From positions 496,001 to 560,000 of the forward strand of contig NZ_BJCL01000001.1 in NCBI RefSeq assembly GCF_005403045.1: a stretch of DNA of 64,000 nucleotides. The letters are read 5' to 3'. The position numbers were made by a program, and so were the translations under genes. Each line of letters opens with the position of its first letter. Positions within the stretch are counted from its first letter, which is position 1. Shown piece by piece: positions 28,528 to 37,405 of this stretch. The DNA is from Pseudaquabacterium pictum (GTDB lineage: Bacteria; Pseudomonadota; Gammaproteobacteria; Burkholderiales; Burkholderiaceae_C). The notes under the pieces were generated by a model. It did not search any database. It was not told where the DNA came from and worked only from the letters and a program-made list of their open reading frames with translations.

Positions 28528-29588
28528 GCCGGGCGGTCGCTGACGCCGGCGCTGTCGAAACTGGCCATCTGGTCCAGCAGCAGCAGGCTGGACTGCACCA
28601 GCGGCCAGGCCAGGGCCGCGCCCGAGCCTTCGCCCAGGCGCAGGCCCAGGCCCAGCAGCGGCTGCGCGCCCAGCGCCGCCAGCAGCGCGGCATGGCCGGC
28701 CTCGGCGCCGTGGTGGGCGAAGACGCAGGCATCCAACACCGCCGGCGCCAGGCGCGCGGCCAGCAGCAGGGCCGCGCCGACGATGAAGCCGTCCACCACG
28801 ATCAACCGCCGCTCGGCCGCGGCCTGCAGCATGGCGCCGGCGATCATGCCGATCTCGAAGCCGCCGAACTCGGCCAGCACGGCCAGAGGCGTGCTGGCTT
28901 GCGGCGCCCGCGCCAGGCAGCGCGCCAGCACCGCCTGCTTGTGCGCCAGGCCGGCATCGTCCAGCCCGGTGCCGCGGCCGGTGGCCTGGGCCAGCGGCAC
29001 GCCGGCCAGCCGGGCCAGCAGCAGGCTGGCGCTGGCGGTGTTGGCAATGCCCATCTCGCCGAACAGCACGGCGTTGCCCGGCCGCGCGGCCAGCAGGCGG
29101 GCGCCGGTGCGCAGGGCCTCGGCGGCGGTGTCAGGCGCCATCGCCGGGCCGCTGCTGGCATCCGCCGTGCCCCAGCCCAGCTTGGCCGACACCAGGCCGT
29201 CAGCGGCGCCGAAGTCATGCGCCACGCCGGCATCCACCAAGGTCAGCGCCAGGCCATGCTGGCGCGCCAGCACGTTGACGGCGGCGCCGCCGGCGCGCAT
29301 GTTGGCCACCATCTGCCAGGTCACCTCCTGCGGGTAGGCCGACACCCCCTGGCGCGCCAGGCCGTGGTCGGCGGCAAACACCATCAGCTGCGGCTGCTGC
29401 AGCTGCGGGCGGTCGGTGCCCTGCAGCAGGCCGATCTGCAGCGCCAGCGCCTCCAGCCGGCCCAGCGCGCCGGTGGGCTTGGTCAGGCGGTCCAGGCGGT
29501 GCTGCAGGCGCTGGGCCAGGGCGCTGTCGGCGCGGGGTTGCACACGGGCGATGAGGGCCAGCAGGTCGTCGGGCAGGGTGTCGGTCAT
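28524..29588 (-). CDS. cobT: Nicotinate-nucleotide-dimethylbenzimidazole phosphoribosyltransferase
   Basis: This 354-residue CobT activates the lower base by making alpha-ribazole phosphate from NaMN and dimethylbenzimidazole. [11 protein letters not shown] (about 37), F-A-A-D-H-G and the catalytic-Glu motif [10 protein letters not shown] near the C-terminus are all present. It starts in an ATGA overlap with cobQ. Confidence 0.96.
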   Translation of the reverse strand: MTDTLPDDLLALIARVQPRADSALAQRLQHRLDRLTKPTGALGRLEALALQIGLLQGTDRPQLQQPQLMVFAADHGLARQGVSAYPQEVTWQMVANMRAGGAAVNVLARQHGLALTLVDAGVAHDFGAADGLVSAKLGWGTADASSGPAMAPDTAAEALRTGARLLAARPGNAVLFGEMGIANTASASLLLARLAGVPLAQATGRGTGLDDAGLAHKQAVLARCLARAPQASTPLAVLAEFGGFEIGMIAGAMLQAAAERRLIVVDGFIVGAALLLAARLAPAVLDACVFAHHGAEAGHAALLAALGAQPLLGLGLRLGEGSGAALAWPLVQSSLLLLDQMASFDSAGVSDRPA

Positions 29589-31063
29589 GGGGGATTCGAA
29601 GGTCGAAGAAGGTCCATCAGATGCCGCTCGCCCAGGTGGGCATCGACCGCATCGGCCAGGCGGTCGAACACATCGGCCAGCGCCGGCAGGTGGCGGCCGA
29701 ACAGGGCCTGCACCACCGCCGGGTTCTCGAACAGGCCGTGCAGGTACAGCGCCAGCACCGGGCCGTGCTGCCAGCCCAGGCCGGGGCTGTGGGCGAAGGC
29801 CGGCAGCGGCGCCGTGCCGGGCAGCGGCGTGGTCTGGCCGAGGTGGATCTCGTAGCCCTGCACATCCAGCCCGGCCAGTGGCGCCCAGGGGCCCTGCAGA
29901 GCGCCCAGGCGGTGGGTGGCCTGGGCCAGCTGCTTGGCCGGGGCGAAGCGGGTGGTCAACGGCAGCAGGCCCAGGCCGGCGGTGCGGCCGGGCACAGCGC
30001 CTTCCAGGCCCAGCGGGTCGTCGATGGCCGCGCCCAGCCACTGCAGCGCGCCACACACCGCCAGCAGCGGCTTGCCGGCGTCGATGTGGGCGGCGATCAC
30101 CGGCGCCAGGCCCTGGGCCTGCACCCAGTCGGCATCGGCGCGGCTGTGCTTGCTGCCGGGCAGCACCAGCCAGGTGGCCTGGGCCAGCTCGGCCGGGCTG
30201 CGGGCGTAATGCACCGGCACGCCGGCGCGGGCCAGGGGCTCGAACTCGTCCAGGTTGCTGGCATGCGGCGTGGCCAGCACCACCACGCCAGCACCGCCGC
30301 CGCCCTGCCCCATCGGCACGGCATCCTCTTCGGGCAGGCCGTGGCCGCGCAGCATCGGCAGCACGCCCAGCAGCGGCACGCCGGTGCGGTCCTGCAGCAT
30401 CTGCGGGCCCGGCGCGAGCAGCGCCGCATCGCCGCGGAAGCGGTTCAGCACGAAGCCGCGCACCTGGGCGCGCACCCGGTCGTCCATCAGCGCATGGGTG
30501 CCGAACAGGTGGGCGAAGGCGCCGCCGCGGTCGATGTCGGCCACCAGGATCGCAGCGGCCTCAGCGTCCAGCGTGGTGAAGGTGTTCACATAGTCGTTGG
30601 CCGCCAGGTTGATCTCGGCCGGCGAGCCGGCGCCTTCGATCACCAGCACCTCGCAGTCCTGCCGCAGGCTCAGCAGCGCCTGCTGGGCCACCGGCCACAG
30701 CAGCGCGCTGCGCTCGCGCCAGGGCATGGCCGCCAGATCGCGCCGCACCTGGCCCATCAGCACCACCTGGCTGCGGGTGTCGGCCTCGGGCTTGAGCAGC
30801 ACCGGGTTCATGCGCGGCTCCGGCACCGCGCCGGCGGCCAGGGCCTGGAAATACTGGGCGCTGCCGATCTCGCCCATGCGGCCGTCGGCATCGGCCACCA
30901 CGCGGGCGTGGTTGCTCATGTTCTGCGCCTTGAACGGCTTGACCACCAGGCCGCGGCGGGCGTACCAGCGGCACAGCGCAGTGGCCAGCCAGCTCTTGCC
31001 GGCGCCGCTGGTGCAGCCCAGCACGGCAACCGCGCGGGCGTTGGTTGAATCCCTTGCGGTCAT
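29585..31063 (-). CDS. cobQ: Cobyric acid synthase
   Basis: This 492-residue amidotransferase adds four amides (b, d, e, g) to adenosylcobyrinic acid a,c-diamide. The N-terminal P-loop ATPase ([17 protein letters not shown]) is followed by a class I glutaminase with Cys in L-A-V-C-G-A-L-Q and His in Y-L-H-G-L-F-E-N. The usual G-G-x-Q around the Cys is G-A-L-Q here, a mild variation. It is coupled by 4-nt overlaps to cobD and cobT. Confidence 0.95.
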   Translation of the reverse strand: MTARDSTNARAVAVLGCTSGAGKSWLATALCRWYARRGLVVKPFKAQNMSNHARVVADADGRMGEIGSAQYFQALAAGAVPEPRMNPVLLKPEADTRSQVVLMGQVRRDLAAMPWRERSALLWPVAQQALLSLRQDCEVLVIEGAGSPAEINLAANDYVNTFTTLDAEAAAILVADIDRGGAFAHLFGTHALMDDRVRAQVRGFVLNRFRGDAALLAPGPQMLQDRTGVPLLGVLPMLRGHGLPEEDAVPMGQGGGGAGVVVLATPHASNLDEFEPLARAGVPVHYARSPAELAQATWLVLPGSKHSRADADWVQAQGLAPVIAAHIDAGKPLLAVCGALQWLGAAIDDPLGLEGAVPGRTAGLGLLPLTTRFAPAKQLAQATHRLGALQGPWAPLAGLDVQGYEIHLGQTTPLPGTAPLPAFAHSPGLGWQHGPVLALYLHGLFENPAVVQALFGRHLPALADVFDRLADAVDAHLGERHLMDLLRPSNPP

Positions 31064-32067
31064 CGGGCGGGCTCCGGCGTGGCGGATCGGGCGTGGTCGA
31101 CCACGTGCAGCAGCGCGGCCTGGGCCGGCGGTGGCAGGGCATTGAGCCGCACCCAGCCGGGCAGGCCGAACGATGCGGCATCACGCACCGCCACGCCATG
31201 CCGGCGCAGCGCCTGGGCGTCCAGCTGCAACAGGGCGCCGAAGAACGGCGTCACGCTGTCGGCCAGCACCACGCCGCGGTCGGCCAGCTGCTGGCGCAGG
31301 CTGTCGCGCCATGCGCGCAGCTGCGGGCGGCTCTGGTCCAGCCACTGCTGCACAGCGGGATGGCACCAGGCTTGCAGCAGCGCCACGCCCTGCCCGCCCA
31401 GCGGCCACGACGGCTCGGCCGCCAGCAGCGCGTGGCGCCAGGCGGCCACATCCCAGGCCACTGCATCGGCGGCCGGCAACAGCGCATAGGCTGCCCGCAC
31501 GCCCAGCAGGCCCAGCGCCTTGCCGGGGCTGTGCAGGGTGATGGCGGCGGCGCGGTCGGCGTCGGTCCAACGGCCGGTGCTGTCCAGCCGCAGCGGCGCG
31601 TAGACGCAGTCCAGCACCGTGGGGCAGGCACCGGGCGCCGCAGGCGGCGCAGCATCGCGGCCCAGCGGGCTGGACGGCTCGGCCCACCAGCGCAGCGTGG
31701 GCGCCGGCCCGTCGACCGCGGTCACCACCGTGCGGCCATGCGCCCGCGCCGCCAGCGCGTAGTCGCCATAAGCGGTGGGCGGCACCTGCACGGGGCCCGG
31801 CGCCAGGCGGGCGCCGATGGCGCTGATGCGCTGGATGAACTCACTGCCGCTGGCGGCAATCAGCACCTGGTCGGGGTCGACACCGTGGAAGGCACCCAGC
31901 GCCGCCCGCAGTGCCTGGTGGCTGGGGTCGGGATAGCGGCAAGGGTCTGCTGCCTGCACCGCGGCCAGGGCATCGGGGCACGGCCCGGCCGGGTGGCCGT
32001 TGCTGGAGAAGTCCCAGCGCGCCGGCCCGTCCGGTCCGGGGCCGCCATGCAACCGCAGCGCCGTCAT
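31060..32067 (-). CDS. cobD: Threonine-phosphate decarboxylase
   Basis: This 335-residue PLP class I/II aminotransferase-fold enzyme makes (R)-1-amino-2-propanol phosphate, the nucleotide-loop linker. F-S-S-N-G-H-P-A-G near the start and the PLP lysine H-S-P-G-K-A-L-G-L are visible. It overlaps cbiB by 4 nt, the next enzyme to use its product. Confidence 0.93.
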   Translation of the reverse strand: MTALRLHGGPGPDGPARWDFSSNGHPAGPCPDALAAVQAADPCRYPDPSHQALRAALGAFHGVDPDQVLIAASGSEFIQRISAIGARLAPGPVQVPPTAYGDYALAARAHGRTVVTAVDGPAPTLRWWAEPSSPLGRDAAPPAAPGACPTVLDCVYAPLRLDSTGRWTDADRAAAITLHSPGKALGLLGVRAAYALLPAADAVAWDVAAWRHALLAAEPSWPLGGQGVALLQAWCHPAVQQWLDQSRPQLRAWRDSLRQQLADRGVVLADSVTPFFGALLQLDAQALRRHGVAVRDAASFGLPGWVRLNALPPPAQAALLHVVDHARSATPEPAR

Positions 32068-32975
32068 GGCACCCCCTGCCAGGCAGCCAGCGCCAGCAGG
32101 GCCAGGCCGGCCAGCAGCACCGCTGCCCAGGCCGCCTGCCGGCCGTGCCGCAGCGCCTGCTGCACCTGTGGCGCCTGCGGTGGCGGCGCGTCGGCATTCA
32201 GCATGTAGACACCCGGCTTGTGCAGGCGCACGCCCAGGTGCAGGGCCATCGCCGCCATCGGCCAGCCGCCGTTGGGCGACGGTGTGCGCCGGGCCTCGGC
32301 GCGCAGCCGGATCCAGGCCACGCCCGGCCGCCACAGCAGGACCGCGGTGATGCGGGCGGGCAGCCAGGCCAGCAGGTCGTCGGCCCGCGCCGCCACCTTG
32401 CCGGCCCATTCCCAGCGGCCGCGGTAGCCCCACATCGCATCCAGGGTGTTGGCGGTGCGCCAGGCCCAGGCGCCGGGCAGGCCGGCGACGACGAACCAGA
32501 ACAGCGGCGCCACCAGCGAATCGTTCAGGTTCTCGGCCAGGGTCTCGATGGCAGTCTCGCGCACGGTGGCCGCATCCAGCTGCTGCACATCGCGGCTGCA
32601 CAGCCAGGCCAGGCGGGCACGCCCTTCGGCCAGGCCTTGCGACAGGGCGGCATCGACCGCATGCACTTCGTCGGCCAGCATGCGCCAGGCGAAGCTGGGC
32701 TTGAGCGCCAGGGCCAGCAGCGGCACGGCCAGCCAGGCCGGCGCATCGGCCAAGGCCTGCTGCAACCACCAGGCTGCAGCCGCCGCCGCGCCAACCAGCG
32801 CACACCAGCCGAAGGCACCTGCACCCAAGGCCCATGCAGGACGCAGCGACCGGGCCCAGTGCCCCACCGGCGCGGCGGCACGGCCGAACCAGGCCACCGG
32901 ATGCCAGGCCGAACGCGGCTCGCCGAAGGCCGCGTCGGCCAGCCAGGCCAGCCACAGGGCCAGCACGGCGGTCAC
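32064..32975 (-). CDS. cbiB: Adenosylcobinamide-phosphate synthase
   Basis: This 303-residue inner-membrane protein attaches aminopropanol (phosphate) to cobyric acid. Motifs are A-F-G-E-P (about 17), H-P-V-A-W-F-G, E-T-A-I-E-T-L-A-E-N-L-N-D-S-L-V-A-P, A-N-T-L-D-A-M-W-G-Y and S-P-N-G-G-W-P-M-A-A-M-A. It follows an 83-bp gap after the DUF1636 gene, the only long gap in the operon, which holds a strong hairpin. Confidence 0.95.
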   Translation of the reverse strand: MTAVLALWLAWLADAAFGEPRSAWHPVAWFGRAAAPVGHWARSLRPAWALGAGAFGWCALVGAAAAAAWWLQQALADAPAWLAVPLLALALKPSFAWRMLADEVHAVDAALSQGLAEGRARLAWLCSRDVQQLDAATVRETAIETLAENLNDSLVAPLFWFVVAGLPGAWAWRTANTLDAMWGYRGRWEWAGKVAARADDLLAWLPARITAVLLWRPGVAWIRLRAEARRTPSPNGGWPMAAMALHLGVRLHKPGVYMLNADAPPPQAPQVQQALRHGRQAAWAAVLLAGLALLALAAWQGVP

Positions 32976-32984
32976 GCGTCGCCA

Positions 32985-33010
32985 GGCCCCGCCGCACGGG
33001 CGGCGGGGCT
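32985..33010 (-). other. Intercistronic GC hairpin in the cob operon
   Basis: CCCCGCCG (32987-32994) pairs perfectly with CGGCGGGG (33001-33008) around a CACGGG loop, extended by a G-C and a G-U pair. There is no U-tract. It sits in the only long gap of the operon and may mark mRNA processing, pausing or 3'-end protection. Confidence 0.4.
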
Positions 33011-33058
33011 GCGGTCAATGGATTGCTTCAACGCCATGGCGCGTCTCCCGCGGGCGCG

Positions 33059-33493
33059 TCAGGTGGGCAGATCGCCATCGGCGGCCCCATGCACCAGCGG
33101 CGGCAGCCGCACCAGCAGGCCCTGGCGCAGGCGTTGCGGGCGCTCCGCCCAGGCCAGCATGCCGTCGGTGCTGGCGGCATGCTGGCCTGCCACGTCCAGC
33201 ACGGCCTGCAGGCTGTCGTCGTCCGCCGCCAGGCCGCCGAACACATAGCAGGCCTTGCCCGACGCCTGCAGCGCCACGGTGCAGCTGCGCGAACAGGCGG
33301 CCAGGCAGGCGATGCCGCGCAGGCGCGGGGCGGCTGCTGCGGCGCCATCGGCGGGTTGGTCGAACGCCAGCGCCGCCTCGATCTGGTCGAACAAGGCCTG
33401 CCCGGCAGGCGGCCCGTCGCGGGGCGCATCGGCCGGGCGGCAGGTGGTGCAAACCAACAGTTCGGTCCGGGGCGTGGTGGGGTTGGCGGTCAT
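33059..33493 (-). CDS. DUF1636 family cysteine-rich protein
   Basis: This 144-residue protein has six cysteines: L-V-C-T-T-C (15, 18), G-I-A-C-L-A-A-C-S-R-S-C (63, 67, 71) and A-C-Y-V-F-G-G-L (82). The size and spacing resemble thioredoxin-like [2Fe-2S] ferredoxins, and DUF1636 genes are known companions of cobalamin loci. Metal or Fe-S binding is likely; a role as electron donor or cobalt handler is inferred. It lies 5 bp after cobO, in the same operon. Confidence 0.75.
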   Translation of the reverse strand: MTANPTTPRTELLVCTTCRPADAPRDGPPAGQALFDQIEAALAFDQPADGAAAAAPRLRGIACLAACSRSCTVALQASGKACYVFGGLAADDDSLQAVLDVAGQHAASTDGMLAWAERPQRLRQGLLVRLPPLVHGAADGDLPT

Positions 33494-33498
33494 GGGTC

Positions 33499-34065
33499 TC
33501 AGTCTTCGATGCCCCGCTGCGCCGGCACGCCGGCCTGGAAGTGGTGCTTGACCAGCGCCATCTCGGTCACCGTGTCCGCCAGGGCCACCAATTCCTCGGG
33601 CGCGTTGCGGCCGGTCAGCACCACATGCACATGCGGCGGCCGTTCGCGCAGGCAGGCCAGCACCGGCGCCAGCGGCACCCAGCCGTAGCGCAGCGGGTAC
33701 ATCACCTCGTCCAGCACCACCAGGAAGTGCTCGCCGGCGCGGATGGTGGCCTCGGCCCGGGCCCAGCCGTCGCGGGCCAGCTGGGCGCTGTGCTCCAGGT
33801 CCTGGCTCTTCCAGCTGAAGCCGTCGCCCAGGCCCTCGATCGGCACGCCCAGCTGGGCGAAGACCCGGTGCTCGCCGAAGCGCGCGCTGGGCACCTTCAT
33901 GAACTGGTAGATCTTGACCGCCTTGCCACGGCCGTGGGCACGCAATGCCAGGCCGAAGGCGGCGGTGCTCTTGCCCTTGCCGTTGCCGGTGTGCACCAGC
34001 ACCAGGCCGCGGCGCTCGCCGTCGGGCCGCGGGCTGGGTGCTGTGGGTGGGGTGACGATGTCCAT
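33499..34065 (-). CDS. cobO: Cob(I)yrinic acid a,c-diamide adenosyltransferase
   Basis: This 188-residue CobA/CobO-type ATP:corrinoid adenosyltransferase has a P-loop [16 protein letters not shown] near residue 25, F-M-K and V-V-L-D-E-V-M-Y. It puts the adenosyl group on reduced Co(I) corrinoid. It is located between the ABC importer genes and the DUF1636 gene, with a 16-bp gap to btuD. Confidence 0.96.
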   Translation of the reverse strand: MDIVTPPTAPSPRPDGERRGLVLVHTGNGKGKSTAAFGLALRAHGRGKAVKIYQFMKVPSARFGEHRVFAQLGVPIEGLGDGFSWKSQDLEHSAQLARDGWARAEATIRAGEHFLVVLDEVMYPLRYGWVPLAPVLACLRERPPHVHVVLTGRNAPEELVALADTVTEMALVKHHFQAGVPAQRGIED

Positions 34066-34081
34066 GGGGCGTCCTGTTCAA

Positions 34082-34852
34082 TCAATCGAGCACCAGCTCC
34101 ACCCGCGGCACGCCGCCGGTGGCCAGCAGCCGCACCGCACCACCGAACACCGCCGCCAGCGCCTGCTGCAGCGCTGGCTGGGTGGCGGGGCCGTCGGCCA
34201 CCAGGGCGCCGTCGCGCAGCAGCAGCAGGCGGTCGGCATGCACGGCGATCGGCAGGTCGTGCAGCACCGTCACCACGGTGTGGCTGGACGCCAGCCGGCG
34301 GAACAGCCGGGCCAGGGCCACCTGGTGCGGCGCGTCGAGGTGGGTGGTGGGTTCGTCGAGCAGCAGCACCGGCGCGCCGGTGGCCAGGGCGCGGGCCAGC
34401 AGCACCCGCTGGCGCTCGCCGCCGCTCAGGGCCTGCAGCCGGCGATCGGCCCAGGCGCTGCATTCGGTCTGGTTCATCGCGGCATCGACCGCGGCCTGGT
34501 CGGCCGGGCCCTGCGTGCCCAGCAGGCCCAGGTGGGCGATGCGGCCCAGGGCCACGGTCTCGCGCACCGTCAGGTCGCCGCTGGTCTCGCCCTGCTGGGC
34601 CAGCCAGGCGATCTGCCGGGCCCGCAATGCCGGCGGCACCGCGGCCAGCGGCTGGTCGCCCAGCCACACCGTGCCGGCCTGCGGCGGCAGCAGGCCGGCC
34701 AGCGCCCGCAGCAGGGTGGACTTGCCGGCGCCGTTGGGTCCGACGATGGCCGTCCAGCCCGGCTGCAGGCCGACCGACACGCCACGCAGCACCGGGCGGC
34801 CGCCGAGGTCGATGCGCAGGCTGTCGGTGCGCAGGCTGGGTGCCGCCGTCAT
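34082..34852 (-). CDS. btuD: Cobalamin ABC transporter ATP-binding protein
   Basis: This 256-residue ATPase has Walker A G-P-N-G-A-G-K-S-T, signature L-S-G-G-E-R-Q-R-V and Walker B V-L-L-L-D-E-P-T-T-H-L-D. It powers vitamin B12/corrinoid import through BtuC. Its start overlaps btuC by 4 nt. The cobalamin role, rather than siderophore, is inferred from operon and riboswitch. Confidence 0.93.
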   Translation of the reverse strand: MTAAPSLRTDSLRIDLGGRPVLRGVSVGLQPGWTAIVGPNGAGKSTLLRALAGLLPPQAGTVWLGDQPLAAVPPALRARQIAWLAQQGETSGDLTVRETVALGRIAHLGLLGTQGPADQAAVDAAMNQTECSAWADRRLQALSGGERQRVLLARALATGAPVLLLDEPTTHLDAPHQVALARLFRRLASSHTVVTVLHDLPIAVHADRLLLLRDGALVADGPATQPALQQALAAVFGGAVRLLATGGVPRVELVLD

Positions 34853-35961
34853 GACAAGCCCCGCCGCCGCAGCAGCACGAACAGGTAGATCCCGCCCAGC
34901 ACCGCGGTGACCACGCCCACCGGCAGCTCCTGCGGGGGGATCAGCGCGCGCGAGACCACATCGGCCACGCCCAGCAGCACGGCCCCCATGGCGGCGCTGG
35001 CGCCCAGCAGCCAGGCATGGGCACCGGGCGCGTGGCGGCGCACCAGGTGCGGCGCCACCAGGCCGACAAAGGCCACCAGCCCGGCCTGCGACACCGCCAG
35101 CGCCGTGCTGGCGGCCAGCAGCAGCACCAGCAGCAAGCGGACCCGGCCCAAGTGCAGGCCCAGGCTGGCGGCGCTGTCCTCGCCCAGTGTCAGCGCGTCC
35201 AGCGCGCGGGCATGGCGCAGCGCCAGCGCCAGCAGCACCACCAGGCCGCCGGCCATCATGGCCAGCGCCGGCCAGCCCAGAAAGCTGGTGCTGCCCAGCA
35301 TGAAGGCCTGCTTGCCGCGCAGCGCATCGGGCGAGACCACGGTGACCAGGTCGGACACCGCGCCCAGCAGCACCGACACCACCACGCCGGCCAGCAGCAG
35401 GCGCAGGGTCTGCACCGCGCCCTGGGCCAGCGTCAGCGTCAGCAGCACGCCGGCCAGCGCGCCGGCAAAGGCCGCCACCACCAGGCCCAGCCGCTCCAGC
35501 CAGGCGGCGGTGGCCAGGCTGATGGCCAGGCCGCCGACACTGGCGCCGGCCAGCACCAGCACCACCGCCAGGCCGGCGCCGGCCGCGCTGCCCAGCAGGT
35601 ACGGGTCGGCCAGCGGATTGCGGAACAGGCCCTGGGCCAGCGCCCCGCCCAGGCCCAGCAGCGCGCCCACCAGCAGCGCGCCCAGGGTGCGCGGGGCGCG
35701 GATCTGGCCGAGGATCAGGCCGGCCTGGTCGCCCTGCAGCTCGGCCCAGGTGGCCAGCGGCGCCACGCCGTTGCTGCCGGTCACCAGGCCGGCCAGCAGC
35801 GCCAGCAGGCCGGCGGCCAGCAGCAGCCAGGCCAGGCGGCGGCGGCGTTGGTGGTCGGTGGACGCGGCAGGCATGGCGGGGCGGGCGGCTGCAGCTGCAA
35901 TGCTGCCGCAGTCCCCGACGGCACTGGCGCCCTCCCCGGCCGGTGGCTGCACCGCGCTCAC
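34849..35961 (-). CDS. btuC: Cobalamin ABC transporter permease (FecCD family)
   Basis: This inner-membrane permease has about ten helices. FecCD signatures include G-Q-I-R-A-P-R-T-L-G-A-L-L-V-G-A, N-P-L-A-D-P-Y-L-L-G, F-V-G-L-V-A-P-H-L-V-R and E-L-P-V-G-V-V-T-A. Two starts are possible. The GTG at 35961 gives 370 residues and a 4-nt overlap with btuF like most junctions here; the ATG at 35874 gives 341 residues, closer to the usual family size. The extra 29 residues are not conserved-looking. Confidence 0.92.
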   Translation of the reverse strand: MSAVQPPAGEGASAVGDCGSIAAAAARPAMPAASTDHQRRRRLAWLLLAAGLLALLAGLVTGSNGVAPLATWAELQGDQAGLILGQIRAPRTLGALLVGALLGLGGALAQGLFRNPLADPYLLGSAAGAGLAVVLVLAGASVGGLAISLATAAWLERLGLVVAAFAGALAGVLLTLTLAQGAVQTLRLLLAGVVVSVLLGAVSDLVTVVSPDALRGKQAFMLGSTSFLGWPALAMMAGGLVVLLALALRHARALDALTLGEDSAASLGLHLGRVRLLLVLLLAASTALAVSQAGLVAFVGLVAPHLVRRHAPGAHAWLLGASAAMGAVLLGVADVVSRALIPPQELPVGVVTAVLGGIYLFVLLRRRGLS

Positions 35962-36836
35962 TTCGCGGCCCCCAGCTTCTGCAAGCAGTCGGCGATCTGG
36001 CCTGCAGCCAGGCCCAGGCGCGGGCCGGGGCGGATCATCGCCTCGTAGCTGTCGGTGTCGAAGCCGCAGCGCCGGCCGCGCTGCAATGCCGTCAGCGCCG
36101 ACCAGCCCGAGCGGCCGCCCATGGCCTGCGCCTCCTTGGCGGCGCCCATCAGGATGTCGGGCTGGGCGCGCAGCACGAACTCGGGGTTCAGCTTGGGGAA
36201 CGGCCCCAGGCTGGCCGGCACGATGTTGGCCATCCCCAGGCGCTGCAGCGTCTCGCCAATGAACGAGCTGATGCCGGCCGCATACGGCCCGCCGCCGATC
36301 TCGAAGTACACCCGCTGGCCGCGCAGCGCCGGCGGCACGCGCGCGGCGGCCGCCGCCAGCTCGCCCTCGATGCGGGCCCATGCACGGGCGCCCTGCGCCG
36401 GCGTGCCCAGCAAGCCGGCCAGCAACTGCAACGTGCGCTGCACGTCGGCATGGGTTTCCGAGCGCAGACGGACCACCCGCAGGCCCAGCGCATCGAGCCG
36501 GTCGAGCGCCCGCGACGACGTGGAGGCCAGCACCACATCCGGCTTGAGCTGCACGATGGCCTCGATCAGCGCATCGTCCATGCCGCCCAGGCGCGGCAGC
36601 TGGTTGACCTGGGCCGGCCAGTTGCTCCAGCGGTCCACGCCCACCAGGCGGTTGCAGGCTTCCAGCGCGCAGATGCTCTCGGTCAGCGACGGCAGCAGGC
36701 TGATGATGCGCTGCGGCGGCGCGGCGAAGCGGTGGCTGCTGCCGCGGTCGTCCTGCACCACCAGCGGCTGGGCCCACGACGGCGCGGCGGCCAGGGCCCA
36801 CGCCGCCATCCACCAGACCAGAAGGCGGCGGATCAT
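35958..36836 (-). CDS. btuF: Periplasmic cobalamin-binding protein
   Basis: This 292-residue class III solute-binding protein has a signal peptide cleaved after P-S-W-A. Conserved helical-backbone landmarks include R-I-I-S-L-L-P-S-L-T-E (about 43), L-V-G-V-D-R-W-S-N-W-P and L-K-P-D-V-V-L-A. It hands corrinoid from BtuB to BtuCD. Its start overlaps cobU by 4 nt. Confidence 0.92.
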   Translation of the reverse strand: MIRRLLVWWMAAWALAAAPSWAQPLVVQDDRGSSHRFAAPPQRIISLLPSLTESICALEACNRLVGVDRWSNWPAQVNQLPRLGGMDDALIEAIVQLKPDVVLASTSSRALDRLDALGLRVVRLRSETHADVQRTLQLLAGLLGTPAQGARAWARIEGELAAAAARVPPALRGQRVYFEIGGGPYAAGISSFIGETLQRLGMANIVPASLGPFPKLNPEFVLRAQPDILMGAAKEAQAMGGRSGWSALTALQRGRRCGFDTDSYEAMIRPGPRLGLAAGQIADCLQKLGAAK

Positions 36837-37405
36837 GGCTGTCCCTTCACGGTGAGCGGAATGCCGGCCACCATCAGCTGCACCCGGCCGCAATGCGCAC
36901 CGATCTGCTGGTGCAGCAGGCCCAGCGCGTCGAGAAAGCGGCGCACCTCGCGGCCCAGCGGGCTGACGCCCAGGCCGATCTCGTTGGACACCCAGACCAC
37001 CGGCCCCGGCGCCTGCTGCAGCGCGGCCAGCAGACGCGCCGACTCAGCGGCCAGTGCGGCATCGTCCAGGCCGTCGCCGTGCAGCGGCATCAGCCGCTGG
37101 GTGAGCCACAGTGTCAGGCAGTCGATCACCAGCATGTGGTTGGATGCACCGTGCCGCTGCAGCACGCCGGCCAGGTCGGCCGGTTCCTCCAGCGTGGCGA
37201 GGCCCGGCACGCGGGCGGCACGGTCGGCCTGGTGGCGGGCGATGCGCGCAGCCATCTCGGCATCACCGGCCTGCGCCGTGGCCACCAGGGTGGCACGGTG
37301 GCCAGGCGCGGCGGCCAGCCAGGCAGCCGCCTGTTGCTCGGCCAGGCGGGATTTGCCGCTCTTCTGGCCGCCCAGGATGAGGCCGTGCTGGGGTGGTGTC
37401 AGCAT
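36833..37405 (-). CDS. cobU: Adenosylcobinamide kinase / guanylyltransferase
   Basis: This 190-residue bifunctional enzyme phosphorylates adenosylcobinamide and adds GMP. Its P-loop is G-G-Q-K-S-G-K-S-R-L-A-E (about 13), with the usual first R replaced by Q. V-I-D-C-L-T-L-W-L and V-S-N-E-I-G-L-G-V-S-P-L are typical. It overlaps cobB by 7 nt and btuF by 4 nt. Confidence 0.95.
   Translation of the reverse strand: MLTPPQHGLILGGQKSGKSRLAEQQAAAWLAAAPGHRATLVATAQAGDAEMAARIARHQADRAARVPGLATLEEPADLAGVLQRHGASNHMLVIDCLTLWLTQRLMPLHGDGLDDAALAAESARLLAALQQAPGPVVWVSNEIGLGVSPLGREVRRFLDALGLLHQQIGAHCGRVQLMVAGIPLTVKGQP

Noticed and set aside
28444-28530. Possible separate start of cobS or a small gene between cobT and cobS
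   Set aside because: The ATGA overlap and the conserved CobS N-terminus (M-N-P-I-R-Q-L) leave no room for another gene.
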